Shown piece after piece: positions 1 through 8,395 of a stretch of DNA of 64,000 bases (its first letter is position 1; every line of letters begins with the position of its first letter). Origin of the DNA: Seongchinamella unica (GTDB taxonomy: Bacteria; Pseudomonadota; Gammaproteobacteria; Pseudomonadales; Halieaceae); assembly GCF_004354085.1 (NCBI RefSeq), contig NZ_SMSE01000004.1, positions 186,001 through 250,000 of the forward strand, read 5' to 3'. Under the pieces are notes generated by a model. It was not told the DNA's origin. It was given only the letters and a program-made list of their open reading frames with translations, and did not search any database. The position numbers and the translations under genes are program-made.

Positions 1-91
1 CAAACTGAGCCCAGGCGTTACCGGCGCATACGGTGGCCAGCATCAGGCAAGCGAACCAACGCCTCACCCTGCTGGCAAAGCAAGCAAACAT
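1..91 (-). CDS. 5' end of an exported protein (partial)
   Basis: Thirty codons are visible before the window edge. Read on the minus strand from the ATG at 91, a basic N-terminus precedes a hydrophobic stretch ending in Asn-Ala-Trp-Ala-Gln, which fits a type I signal peptide cut after Ala-x-Ala. GGAG lies five bases before the ATG, which supports this as a real start. It follows the kinase gene on the same strand after 62 bases and may belong to the same unit. The mature protein lies outside the window, so no function can be given. Confidence 0.6.
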   Translation of the reverse strand, partial: MFACFASRVRRWFACLMLATVCAGNAWAQF

Positions 92-153
92 ATCAACTCC
101 CGTTGTAAACGATTGAACTTCAGTTTAACAGACTGATCCCGCCCTTGTTGTCC

Positions 154-2673
154 CTAGTACGCTCCCAGCCGGCGGCGGGAACTGGATCGGGCGGTATCGA
201 TCTCCTGGGCAAGCAGTTTCCAGGACGGATCATCCGGGAAATGCGTTTTCCCCCTGGTGACCAGGTCCTCGGCACTATCAAACTCCTTGAGGTCGATCTC
301 CTGGCGGGCAGCATCGCCATAAGCCTTGCGCAGGTTATCCTCCAGTAATTTCACTGCGGGCAATTCGGGATGGGTCTGGACCACCTCGTCGTAAGCTTGC
401 TGGGCAAGGTCCAGCGCGCCACTGGCCAGCGAACGTTCGCCCCGGGCTGCGGTCTCTGTGGCCTTGTCGAGAGCGGCTTTTTCCGCCTCGCGCCGGGCAG
501 CGAGTTCTGCCTGCTGCCTGGTCCACTTTTCTTCCAGGGCTGGCAGTTCACTCTCAAACTGCACCACGGCGTCTGCCCCCGGCAACAGCGTCTCCACCGT
601 TGCCAGCGCCTGGCGGGCACCGTCGAAGTCACCCTCGCCAGCGGCATCCCGGGCAACGTCAATGTAGAAAGCGCTGACGTCCTCGATCCCCTGATTGGCT
701 CGCTGGTTGTCCGGGTACTGTTCCGTCACGCTCTGGTAAATGCCGACAGCAGAGGCCGCGTTGGACGGATCTTCGGCGATGGCGGCGACAGCAGCGTCCG
801 CCTCATCCAGCAAAGCGGCTATCCGGGCCTCTTCCTGCGCCAGATCCTCGAGAATTTGCGCTCTGGCGGCTTCGAGCCGGTCAACCCTGCGCTGCAGTTC
901 CGGGACATCAGATGCAATTTCTGCGGCGTCCGCCAGTGCTGATTCCGCCGGCTCCAACTCGCCTGCGTCCAGTGCGGCGTCGGCAATTGTGATGGCGGCA
1001 TTGAATGCTTCACGTTGTGCCGGGGTGTATCGGGACCAGCGCTCCTCGTAGGCGGCGGTTTTCGCCTGCGCCTGTTCTATTGCGTCACGGCGAGCGGCCA
1101 GTTGAGCATGTTCCGGGTCTATGGCGGTGGCCTGTGCCATCAGGGAATGGGCCTGGTCGAAGTCTCCCGTCTCGATACTGGCATCGACCTGGGACAACAG
1201 CTTGTCCACTCTCTCGGCCTGAACGGCTGCCAGGTTCTGCTGCTCGGCCAACAGGTTGATCTCCGCCTGCAGGCGTTCGAAGTTGCTGTTGCCGGCAAAG
1301 TACCCGCCGTAATCCAGCATCAGGTTTTTGGCGCTCCCCAGGTCCCCGTCGGCGATCGCCTGTTCAATCGACCGGGTATAGAGGTTGCCCACCTCGTCCA
1401 TACCCTGTTGGGCTGCGCCGTTGCCGCTGTCCATAGACAGGACCTTGTAGAAAGCCGACGCAGCGACCGCAAGGTTTTCCTCGTTCATGGCACTGTAGGC
1501 CCTGGCCAGTTCGGCGGTCAGAGCCCGCTGATCCTTGCTGTCACCGCCCTGCTGCCCCTGCCACCAGGTGAATCCGCCGTATCCGGCCCCGGCGAGCACG
1601 GCCACGATCACCAGGATACGAACGACCGAACCGCCCGACTTGCTGGCGGCCCGGTCGCTGCGGGCATAAGTGCCGCTAACCAGTCGCTCCCGCTGGGTAC
1701 TGCCCTCGAGCTTGTAGGGTCGCGAGGAACCCGATACCGCGGGTGACGAGGAATGGCTCAGCCGGGTCGAATCGATACCGGCCAGGGAGGTCCTCTCTGG
1801 CCCATCGCCCGCTGCCGCCGGAGCTGGCGCCGCAGGCTTTTCCACCCCCTCGGTGAGTACCTGGTCGTCGTCGAAATCCGCACTGGCAGCCATAAATGCC
1901 TGATAGAGTTCAGCGCCGGTCTGGAAGCGATCGTCCGCCGACTTGGCCAGCCCCTTGTTGATAAAGTCCTGGTAGGCCGCCAGGTGTTCCGGCAAGGTGG
2001 GGATATCCTCGGTCAAATGCTTGACCGCAGTGGTAACGGCCGAATCGGACTCGTAGGGCAGCGTCTTGGTGAGCATTTCATAGACCAGCACTGCCAGTGC
2101 ATAAAGGTCAGAACGCCCGTCGACCTCCTGGCCCTTGGCCTGCTCCGGACTCATGTAACTGGGTGTACCAACCATCAGCCCCGTTTGGGTCATCTGGGTG
2201 CCCGAATTGGCGGCCCGGGCAATGCCGAAGTCGGCCAGCACGTAATCGCCCTCGTCGCGCATCATGATGTTACTGGGCTTGATATCGCGGTGCACGTAAC
2301 CCCGGCCCGCCGCGTAATCGAGGGCTTCCGCCATCTGCCGGGTGATGGTGTATATCTGCTTCTGTGGCATGGACAGGTGAATGAAGTCCGACAATTCCCC
2401 GGCGCCCAGTAATTCCATGGCGATGTAGTTGTAGCCATCGAAGGTATTTACATCGTAGATCTGCAGGATATGGGGGTGAGTCAGGCGCGCAGAAATACGG
2501 GCTTCGCGGATAAAGCGCTCGGAAAAACTTTCGTCCGCGTTCATCCCCGGGTCCATCACCTTGATCGCTACCTCGCGATCAAGGTTGAGATGGAGTGCCC
2601 GGTATACAGTAGCCATACCCCCTCTCCCGAGGCGTTCATAGAGCTCGTATCCCGGTAATTCAAGATCTGCCAT
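154..2673 (-). CDS. membrane-bound Ser/Thr protein kinase with C-terminal repeat/coiled-coil region
   Basis: Hanks-type eukaryotic-like kinase of 839 residues. The catalytic domain fills about residues 8-265: glycine loop GRGGMATVY at 16-24, ATP lysine K38, catalytic HRDIKPSN at 128-135, DFG at 148-150 and SPEQ (APE equivalent) at 175-178, all intact. A Ser/Pro-rich linker leads to one transmembrane helix near 351-370. The remaining roughly 465 residues are Ala/Glu/Gln-rich with alternating helices, like TPR or coiled-coil arrays, and should lie in the periplasm if the kinase is cytoplasmic. No PASTA domains are seen. It is divergent from the PP2C phosphatase gene at 2842, its likely antagonist. 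PpkA-like kinases serve type VI secretion in Pseudomonas, but no secretion gene is visible here. Substrate unknown. Confidence 0.9.
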   Translation of the reverse strand: MADLELPGYELYERLGRGGMATVYRALHLNLDREVAIKVMDPGMNADESFSERFIREARISARLTHPHILQIYDVNTFDGYNYIAMELLGAGELSDFIHLSMPQKQIYTITRQMAEALDYAAGRGYVHRDIKPSNIMMRDEGDYVLADFGIARAANSGTQMTQTGLMVGTPSYMSPEQAKGQEVDGRSDLYALAVLVYEMLTKTLPYESDSAVTTAVKHLTEDIPTLPEHLAAYQDFINKGLAKSADDRFQTGAELYQAFMAASADFDDDQVLTEGVEKPAAPAPAAAGDGPERTSLAGIDSTRLSHSSSPAVSGSSRPYKLEGSTQRERLVSGTYARSDRAASKSGGSVVRILVIVAVLAGAGYGGFTWWQGQQGGDSKDQRALTAELARAYSAMNEENLAVAASAFYKVLSMDSGNGAAQQGMDEVGNLYTRSIEQAIADGDLGSAKNLMLDYGGYFAGNSNFERLQAEINLLAEQQNLAAVQAERVDKLLSQVDASIETGDFDQAHSLMAQATAIDPEHAQLAARRDAIEQAQAKTAAYEERWSRYTPAQREAFNAAITIADAALDAGELEPAESALADAAEIASDVPELQRRVDRLEAARAQILEDLAQEEARIAALLDEADAAVAAIAEDPSNAASAVGIYQSVTEQYPDNQRANQGIEDVSAFYIDVARDAAGEGDFDGARQALATVETLLPGADAVVQFESELPALEEKWTRQQAELAARREAEKAALDKATETAARGERSLASGALDLAQQAYDEVVQTHPELPAVKLLEDNLRKAYGDAARQEIDLKEFDSAEDLVTRGKTHFPDDPSWKLLAQEIDTARSSSRRRLGAY

Positions 2674-2841
2674 TAGTGTGCTTTTTCAGCCGCTGCATTC
2701 AAGTCCCATAGAATAGACATATCGTCGCTTACATACAATTACGTCGAAGATGTGAAAAAGACCGACGAAATCCCTCGATCTTGTTATACACTGGACCAAC
2801 AACCGATGTTTACCTGGGCAGAAGAAAAAGTAGAAAACTGA

Positions 2842-3702
2842 ATGAGAGCATTCTCAGCAGACAGTCATCCGGGGCACAGACGAAGCCACAACGAAGATTG
2901 CTACCAGGCCAATCCCGAGCTGGGACTGTGGCTGGTTGCGGACGGCGTAGGCGGCCACTCCAATGGCGAGGTAGCCTCTGCCATCGTCCGCGATACGCTG
3001 GACCGTGACGTCGCCGCCGGCAGTAGCCTGATCGAAGCCATACATCACTCCCACAAGGACATTCTCAAGGAAATTGCCAGCCGCGAAGGCAGCAATATGG
3101 GCTCCACGGTGGTGGCCCTGCAATTGCGCGGTGACGATTACGAGATAGCCTGGGTCGGCGACAGCCGCGCTTACCTGTTTGACGGCAGCCGTATCAAGCA
3201 GGTCACCCGGGACCACAACCCGGTCAGTGAAATGCTCGCCCGCGGCGCCATCACCCCTGAGCAGGCGTCCAACCACCCGGAACGAAACGTGCTCAGTCAG
3301 TCCCTGGGAGTGGCCGACTCCATCAGCGTTGCCCCGGATCGTATCCGCGGGCAACTGGAGGCGGGGCAGCAAATACTGCTTTGCAGCGACGGTCTCACGG
3401 ATGAATTGGGCGACGAGGAAATCAGGCAATTGATGGTCGAGGGCGACGACCCGCAGGCACAGGTACAAAGCCTCATTCAGGCTGCGCTGGACGCCGGTGG
3501 CCGCGATAACGTCACCGTAGTCGTCGTCGGCAAGAAAGCGCAAGCGGGTGCGGAAGCAGCCGCAAGCACATCACGCCGCGAGCATGACACCCTGAGCACC
3601 GAAAAGGCTGTTACCAGCGCCAGCGGCAGCGGTCATGACAAGATGGTGCTGGCCCTGCTGGGGGCCATGGTGTTGCTGGCGCTGTTATGGATGTTCTGGT
3701 GA
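2842..3702 (+). CDS. PP2C-family Ser/Thr protein phosphatase, C-terminally membrane anchored
   Basis: Metal-dependent (Mn/Mg) phosphoprotein phosphatase, 286 residues. The PP2C motifs are complete: RSHNED at 14-19 with metal-ligand D19, VADGVGG at 32-38, WVGDSRAY near 103-110, LLCSDGLTD near 179 and GGRDNVTVVVV near 219. A low-complexity Ala/Ser linker leads to a C-terminal hydrophobic helix at about 268-286, so the enzyme is probably tail-anchored facing the cytoplasm. It should reverse phosphorylation by the divergent kinase at 154-2673; this is the usual bacterial kinase/phosphatase pairing. No strong Shine-Dalgarno sequence precedes the ATG, only an A/G-rich stretch. Confidence 0.92.
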   Translation: MRAFSADSHPGHRRSHNEDCYQANPELGLWLVADGVGGHSNGEVASAIVRDTLDRDVAAGSSLIEAIHHSHKDILKEIASREGSNMGSTVVALQLRGDDYEIAWVGDSRAYLFDGSRIKQVTRDHNPVSEMLARGAITPEQASNHPERNVLSQSLGVADSISVAPDRIRGQLEAGQQILLCSDGLTDELGDEEIRQLMVEGDDPQAQVQSLIQAALDAGGRDNVTVVVVGKKAQAGAEAAASTSRREHDTLSTEKAVTSASGSGHDKMVLALLGAMVLLALLWMFW

Positions 3703-3718
3703 ACGTCAGCCAGCCAAC

Positions 3719-4441
3719 CTAGCCGTGCTTTTCCAGTTCTGACGCATGGATAAAGGTGGTTTGATCCGACGCCTGACGCTCGCTTTGCGGACGGGAGAGA
3801 TTTTCGGTCACCCTGAAAATTATGTCGTGAAAGCGCAGTTCGTCATCGTGGCGCAATTGCTGACGTCCACTGGTACGCTTACCATTGACCATGGTGCCAT
3901 TGGATGACCCGAGGTCCTCGATGTACAGCCGGTCGTCCTCCACGTCCAGCCGCGCATGCTGGCGCGAGACATGCGGTGTCACCACCGCCAGGTCACACTC
4001 CAGCGCCCGACCCAGCACGATAGGCTCACGTACCGCATAACTGAGACCACTGAGGGGCCCGGTCTCGGCTGAGATCACCCAGTGCACTTCCCGGTCTTCC
4101 TCGCCCTTGCGCAAAAATGAAGAAACCCCCTGTTTGCGCTTGTCATTGATCGGCGGGATATTGTCCAGCACGCGGCGCTCAACAAAAGACTGGGTGCGAA
4201 CAATGCCGTGGGAGGAAATCTGGTAGAACCAGGCAAGGGCAAAATTCACCGGAAAGCCGAGCACGGCAATATACAGGAAATACCGTGACACCAGGTCCGC
4301 ATCGTAACCCAGCGCCGGCGCCACAATGTCCAACACCTGCAGCGCACCCCAGCAGACCAGGATATAAAGCAGGCAGGTGCGGATAACCTTGCGCCTGCGC
4401 AATTCACTGAAAAAAGAACCTGTCGATTTTGCTTCATCCAT
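3719..4441 (-). CDS. membrane protein with C-terminal FHA domain
   Basis: A 240-residue protein counted from the ATG at 4441. An in-frame TTG at 4477 is possible but abuts the upstream stop. Residues 8-20 hold a basic FFSELRRRKV-type segment followed by two transmembrane helices (about 20-42 and 54-76). This resembles the N-terminal module seen in front of class III adenylate cyclase and TolB-like proteins. The C-terminal half is an FHA phosphothreonine-binding domain: GR at 144-145, SRQH at 159-162, SSNGT at 179-183 and NGK at 186-188. It likely reads phosphorylation by the kinase at 154-2673. It converges with the phosphatase gene 16 bases away and lies downstream of the TerB-like gene. Confidence 0.85.
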   Translation of the reverse strand: MDEAKSTGSFFSELRRRKVIRTCLLYILVCWGALQVLDIVAPALGYDADLVSRYFLYIAVLGFPVNFALAWFYQISSHGIVRTQSFVERRVLDNIPPINDKRKQGVSSFLRKGEEDREVHWVISAETGPLSGLSYAVREPIVLGRALECDLAVVTPHVSRQHARLDVEDDRLYIEDLGSSNGTMVNGKRTSGRQQLRHDDELRFHDIIFRVTENLSRPQSERQASDQTTFIHASELEKHG

Positions 4442-4477
4442 GCGTGCGCTACCGGGGCTAGAGTTGATGTGGCCCAA

Positions 4478-4990
4478 CTATAGCGCAGAACCCTGGCGGA
4501 AGTGAATCTGGCGCCGATCGGACCCGGCAGGCTGCTGGCACTCGTCAAAATAACGGGAAAAAGCAAGGTGACGCTCTTCTGCGGTGACTGACAGGCAGGC
4601 GGCAACGTCGTCCAGCGCGGCCAATTCATCGCTACCCTGGCGGCCATCAGCAGCAATAACCTGCAGTAACATCACCAGCACATCTTCACGCTCGGCGTCA
4701 CTGAGGATACCGGACAGCACCTCCCCCACCCTGTCCAGGTCCAGGTTGCTGGAGTACAACGCCAGGGCCTGGGTGAACTTCTGCTCCGCTGTGGCCCGAT
4801 CCAGCTTAAGATTCTCGGCTACCAGGTCGATCATCGCCCATGTCTCCAATTCGCATACAACCCCATCACCTTGGGCCACATGGTGTAACAGGGCGGCCAC
4901 CAGGTAGCGGGGGTCAAAAAATGTTTCTCGCGGAGCCTCGGCGAGGATGAGTTGATCGCCCTTCAGGACCAATCCGTAATTGACAGGCAT
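4478..4990 (-). CDS. TerB-like (tellurite resistance family) cytoplasmic protein
   Basis: A 170-residue all-helical protein. The central part has the TerB/DjlA-type pattern: LVAALLHHVAQGDGVVCELE near 30-49 and a second acidic helical repeat around LLQVIAADGRQGSDELAAL near 107-125. TerB-like domains bind metal ions through acidic residues and often accompany phospho-signalling or stress modules; that is family knowledge and the biochemical role is not settled. The gene lies immediately upstream of the FHA gene on the same strand, with no gap if the TTG start of FHA is used, so the two are probably co-expressed. There is no signal peptide and no membrane segment. Confidence 0.7.
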   Translation of the reverse strand: MPVNYGLVLKGDQLILAEAPRETFFDPRYLVAALLHHVAQGDGVVCELETWAMIDLVAENLKLDRATAEQKFTQALALYSSNLDLDRVGEVLSGILSDAEREDVLVMLLQVIAADGRQGSDELAALDDVAACLSVTAEERHLAFSRYFDECQQPAGSDRRQIHFRQGSAL

Positions 4991-5105
4991 CCGGCAGCTC
5001 GAAAGTTGTTATTAAAAAACCAGTATAGTTTACCCGGTGGCGACTGGATATCGGCCGTGGTTAATCGCCTTTAATTAGACGACGACACGGAGGAGACTTG
5101 CCCCA

Positions 5106-5183
5106 ATGGCCACTGAAGCAGGCCCGGGCCGACTACAGGATCTGAGACCATCATCGCCATCACGCGAATTTGGCCAGTTCTGA
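5106..5183 (+). CDS. possible 25-residue small ORF with strong ribosome binding site
   Basis: An ATG at 5106 follows a GGAGGAG at about 5089-5095 and opens a 25-codon frame ending at TGA 5181-5183, overlapping the 3' end of the convergent LuxR gene. The peptide is polar with no recognisable motif. The only support is the strong Shine-Dalgarno-like sequence, roughly ten bases from the ATG. It could be a small protein, a leader or a remnant of a lost gene; it could also be chance. Confidence 0.2.
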   Translation: MATEAGPGRLQDLRPSSPSREFGQF

Positions 5184-5924
5184 TTTACGTTTGACATGCA
5201 ACTTCTGGAACGCCCGTTTCTTGTAGGTGACGACGGTCGATTCAGCCAGGCAAAGTGACAGAGCGATACCCTTCGCTGTGTGCCCCTTCTTAATCAACTC
5301 ACAGATCTGTGCCTCTCGATCTGACAATCCGGACTGCAGCAGAGAATTAACCAGGCCCGCGCTCTGCCGCTCCTCTCGAAAATGTTTAAGCAGGAGACTG
5401 GATATAACCGGCTTTACCTCCTCCAGTGTGTTCTGGATTGCACTGGGAAAGTGATCACTCTCGCGGCCGTAAAAGTTGATGTAGAAAAGATGCCGGGTGT
5501 CCTGATCGGCGATGACAAACGCAAACTTGGAATCAAGCGCGGGCAGGTTAAAGAACTTGTGCCTGTACACTGCCGGCAGGGTACGTTTCTCCAGAACCAC
5601 GGCAGGGGAGCATTCAATCGACTGATTAACCAGTTGCTCGCTCAACTGCTGAAGCAGGGGATCATTGAGATACCCCCCGGCAACATAGGCTGATGCGAGG
5701 GTCACGCCCAGCTCAGGGTTGCCGGCGTTGTGCGCGAGACGACAGCGAACATGCTCTCCACTGGGGGAAAACTCGAACACCATGTATTGATCTATCGCCG
5801 CAACAATTCGCATCATGCGATAGAAACGCGGATAGAATTCTGCGTTTCCCAACTTATCAATGCAGTCCGCAAGTGGCGCGGCCAGGGCGCTGAACAAGTC
5901 GCGTCCAGAGACTGAGTCGGACAT
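5160..5924 (-). CDS. LuxR-family transcriptional regulator
   Basis: A 254-residue regulator. The last 60 residues form a LuxR/FixJ helix-turn-helix: it starts at GLSDREAQICELIKKGHTAK, the recognition helix region is ESTVVTYKKRAFQKLHV, and the segment closes with KSELAKFA. The N-terminal 190 residues show no response-regulator phospho-acceptor pattern, ATPase motif or acyl-homoserine-lactone signature that I can recognise, so the signal is unknown. It is divergent from the flavoprotein hydroxylase gene at 6068, with 143 bases between the starts containing a dyad at 5944-5962. It is therefore the likely local regulator of that enzyme, perhaps responding to an aromatic compound. Confidence 0.85.
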   Translation of the reverse strand: MSDSVSGRDLFSALAAPLADCIDKLGNAEFYPRFYRMMRIVAAIDQYMVFEFSPSGEHVRCRLAHNAGNPELGVTLASAYVAGGYLNDPLLQQLSEQLVNQSIECSPAVVLEKRTLPAVYRHKFFNLPALDSKFAFVIADQDTRHLFYINFYGRESDHFPSAIQNTLEEVKPVISSLLLKHFREERQSAGLVNSLLQSGLSDREAQICELIKKGHTAKGIALSLCLAESTVVTYKKRAFQKLHVKRKSELAKFA

Positions 5925-5943
5925 GGGTCGCTATTGCCCTCGA

Positions 5944-5962
5944 ACAATATTGGCACTATTGT
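5944..5962. promoter_or_regulatory. candidate operator dyad in the luxR/hydroxylase divergent promoter
   Basis: ACAATA (5944-5949) and TATTGT (5957-5962) form a perfect 6-base inverted repeat with a 7-base spacer. It sits 20 bases upstream of the LuxR gene start and about 105 bases upstream of the hydroxylase start. LuxR-type proteins bind dyads of this size. The position fits a shared operator, but binding is inferred. Confidence 0.4.
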
Positions 5963-6067
5963 CCCTATTTTATGAGGACAATGCACCCCCATTTATCCGC
6001 GTAGTTTCACCCCTAACAAGCCATAACAACCAAATCTGGTCCCGGTGCCGGGCTGGAGGATTAATCC

Positions 6068-8047
6068 ATGCAGTATCATCTCAACGGCTTCAAGCCGGGC
6101 AATCTTCAAATCCCCGATGCAGCGCGCATTCCCGCCGCGCTCCCCCCGATCACGGATCTGCCGACAGAGGTGGATGTGCTGATTGTGGGATGCGGCCCAG
6201 CAGGTTTGACCATGGCACGGCAAATGGCCGAGTTCGCCGATATCAAAACCAGTATCGTCGACCTGAAGCCGGGCCCGATGTTGTTCGGCCAGGCAGATGG
6301 CATTTCCTGCCGCACGCAGGAGATCCTTGAAGCCTTCAACTGCAGCGAGATCCTGGCCAAGGAAACCTACCAACTATACAAGAACGCATTCTGGGAACCG
6401 GATACCAAGCAGCCACAGAACATCAGGCGCAAGCACAAGGTCGACGATGCCAGACTGGGGCTTTCCGAGTTTGTCCACGGTGTTGTCAATCAGTCCAGGT
6501 TGCATGACCTGCTGCTGGAAGGCATGGAAAACTCGGTTACCCATCTTGTTCCTCACTATAACCGCAGGCTCCTGACACTGGACACAGAGCACTCGCTCTA
6601 CAACGACTTGAGTGCCTACCCGATTACCGCGAGCTTTGAGCGCACCGATGCAGAGCAGCCGGGCAAGGTGGAAACAATGCGGGCGCGCTTTGTTATCGGC
6701 TGCGACGGGGGAAAAAGCGTCGTCCGCAAGCAACTTTCGATCTCAATGGAAGGAGATTCTGCGAACAAGAGTTGGGGTGTCATGGATATCCTCGCGGTGA
6801 CAGATTTCCCCGACATAAGAATAAAGAGTTTTATTCAATCAAGAGACAACGGTGCGGTGATGATTGTCCCCCGCGAAGGGGGCTACCTGGTCAGACTCTA
6901 TGTAGAACTGGACCTGTTAGAAGCAGATCAGCGTGCATGCAACCTGGACCTTGGCGTCGACGATATAATTGCCAAGGCAAAACGCATCATGACCCCCTAT
7001 ACACTGGACGTTAAAGAAGTTGCCTGGTGGTCCATTTACGAGGTGGGGCAGCGAGTTGCCGAGCGCTTCGATGACACCCCGGCAGGCAATCCCCAGGAGT
7101 TGACACCGCGAGCTTTTATCGCCGGTGACGCGGGTCATACCCACAGTCCCAAGGGCGGCTGGGGGCTGAATACTTCCCTGCCTGACACCTTTAACCTGGG
7201 TTGGAAAATAGCCGCGGTGCTACAGGGCAAGGCTCACTCTCGGCTCCTGTCTACCTATGGCCCGGAGCGACGCAAGGTTGCGCAAATGCTCATTGCAGCC
7301 GACCGGAAAATGTCCGCCCTGGTGGCGACACGTCCGTCCGCCAAAGTCGCCGAGAGCGGAACCAAAACGAACACCGCAGATATCGAAAAGTTTATCGCCA
7401 GGCAGAATGGCTTTATTGCCGGCACCTCGATTGAGTACAACCCATCGTTCATATGCACCGGGTTTGAGCACCAACACCTTGCAACCGGTTTCAAAATTGG
7501 CCAGCGTTTCCACTCGGCGAAGGCCGCCAGGTTGGCAGACGGCTGCCCAGTGCACCTGGGGCACCTGAACAAGGCTGACGGTCGCTGGCGGATATTTATC
7601 TTTGGCGACGAGGAATGTCCTACCGACACTGCCTCAGCTGCTAATCAGCTGGTGGAGTTTCTCGCCCATTCCAAGTCTTCACCGATAAGAAGATATACCC
7701 CTGATGGGGCCGACATCGACGCGGTGATCGATGTCTGTGCGGTTTTTCAGCAGGACGATTTGTCGCTGCAGGACCTGGGTCCGTTGCTGTGGCCGGCCAA
7801 GGGGATATATGCGTTGCGAGACTACGAGAAGGTGTTCTACCCGTTGGCGCACGAAGACATCTACCAGCTGCGGGGCATTGACCGCAGCAACGGTTGCATG
7901 GTCATCGTCCGGCCCGACCAGCATATTGCCAACATACTCCCGCTAGCCGCTTCAGATGAGCTGGGTGAATTTTTTGCCGGGTTTATGCTCGCTGGTCGCC
8001 AAGTCGTACTGGACTGTCATCGGCGACAGTACCTGCGCAGAAACTAA
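6068..8047 (+). CDS. FAD-dependent aromatic hydroxylase, 3-hydroxybenzoate 4-monooxygenase-like
   Basis: A 659-residue phenol-hydroxylase-type flavoprotein monooxygenase. FAD-binding GxGxxG is at 41-46 (VGCGPAGLT), the GCDGGKSVVR segment follows mid-protein, and AGDAGHTHSP begins the second FAD/ribose motif. The C-terminal third has the thioredoxin-like fold region of this family, with a conserved ELRGIDR...VVRPDQ block. Start, length and many blocks match Comamonas MobA (3-hydroxybenzoate 4-hydroxylase) as I remember it, including the opening MQ-HLNGF-PGN. One difference is GGWGLN where the family usually has a GQGMN-type sequence near the flavin. GGAGG stands eight bases before the ATG. Substrate is probably a hydroxylated benzoate or phenol; exact specificity is not established. 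Confidence 0.85.
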   Translation: MQYHLNGFKPGNLQIPDAARIPAALPPITDLPTEVDVLIVGCGPAGLTMARQMAEFADIKTSIVDLKPGPMLFGQADGISCRTQEILEAFNCSEILAKETYQLYKNAFWEPDTKQPQNIRRKHKVDDARLGLSEFVHGVVNQSRLHDLLLEGMENSVTHLVPHYNRRLLTLDTEHSLYNDLSAYPITASFERTDAEQPGKVETMRARFVIGCDGGKSVVRKQLSISMEGDSANKSWGVMDILAVTDFPDIRIKSFIQSRDNGAVMIVPREGGYLVRLYVELDLLEADQRACNLDLGVDDIIAKAKRIMTPYTLDVKEVAWWSIYEVGQRVAERFDDTPAGNPQELTPRAFIAGDAGHTHSPKGGWGLNTSLPDTFNLGWKIAAVLQGKAHSRLLSTYGPERRKVAQMLIAADRKMSALVATRPSAKVAESGTKTNTADIEKFIARQNGFIAGTSIEYNPSFICTGFEHQHLATGFKIGQRFHSAKAARLADGCPVHLGHLNKADGRWRIFIFGDEECPTDTASAANQLVEFLAHSKSSPIRRYTPDGADIDAVIDVCAVFQQDDLSLQDLGPLLWPAKGIYALRDYEKVFYPLAHEDIYQLRGIDRSNGCMVIVRPDQHIANILPLAASDELGEFFAGFMLAGRQVVLDCHRRQYLRRN

Positions 8048-8079
8048 AAAGCCCGCAGTCTCGACGACTTACGGGCTTT
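8046..8079 (-). terminator. Rho-independent terminator of the tRNA unit, likely bidirectional
   Basis: AAAGCCCG (8048-8055) pairs with CGGGCTTT (8072-8079), with an inner AGTC/GACT stem. On the minus strand the stem runs into five Ts (8046-8050). It ends the tRNA-Val/tRNA-Asp transcript and may also stop the hydroxylase transcript, whose stop codon is at 8045-8047. Confidence 0.8.
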
Positions 8080-8085
8080 ATAATA

Positions 8086-8162
8086 TGGCGGACCGGACGG
8101 GACTCGAACCCGCGACCTCCGGCGTGACAGGCCGGCATTCTAACCAACTGAACTACCGGTCC
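8086..8162 (-). tRNA. tRNA-Asp (anticodon GTC)
   Basis: A 77-base cloverleaf with encoded CCA (8086-8088 on the complement). The acceptor GGACCGG pairs with CCGGTCC, and the anticodon stem CCGGC/GCCGG frames loop CTGTCAC, so the anticodon is GTC. The T arm is the usual GGGTTCGAGTCCC type. It is the second gene of a two-tRNA transcript after tRNA-Val. tRNA-Asp(GUC) is one of the four tRNAs that receive queuosine at position 34, which is notable with queD 290 bases away on the other strand. Confidence 0.97.
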
Positions 8163-8190
8163 AAAACGGTAGAATTTTGCTTCTCGAATT

Positions 8191-8266
8191 TGGTGGGTGG
8201 TGACGGGATCGAACCGCCGACCCTCTGCTTGTAAGGCAGATGCTCTCCCAGCTGAGCTAACCACCC
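8191..8266 (-). tRNA. tRNA-Val (anticodon TAC)
   Basis: A 76-base cloverleaf with encoded CCA. The acceptor GGGTGGT pairs with ACCACCC, D arm AGCTCAGCTGGGAGAGC is standard, and anticodon stem TCTGC/GCAGA frames loop CTTACAA, so the anticodon is TAC. It is the first gene of the transcript from the promoter at 8283-8310 and is followed by tRNA-Asp after 28 bases. Confidence 0.97.
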
Positions 8267-8282
8267 CGAACCGAGAACGCGC

Positions 8283-8310
8283 ATTATAGAGATTTGCCCT
8301 GTACTGTCAA
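8283..8310 (-). promoter_or_regulatory. sigma-70 promoter for the tRNA-Val/tRNA-Asp transcript
   Basis: On the minus strand a perfect TTGACA (8310-8305) is followed after 16 bases by a perfect TATAAT (8288-8283) and then a GC-rich discriminator (GCGCG), as is typical for stable RNA promoters. Transcription should start about ten bases before the tRNA-Val 5' end. Confidence 0.88.
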
Positions 8311-8395
8311 ACCTTCGGAGAAAAAAAATTCCGGATTTTTGCGGTTATTAAAAGCCGTTGATTTTAGTAGTAAAATTCGCGCTCAATTGCCCTAT

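Noticed and set aside
154-4990. Type VI secretion locus based on kinase, phosphatase and FHA
   Set aside because: No tss, hcp, vgrG or clpV gene is visible, so the assignment would rest on regulators only.
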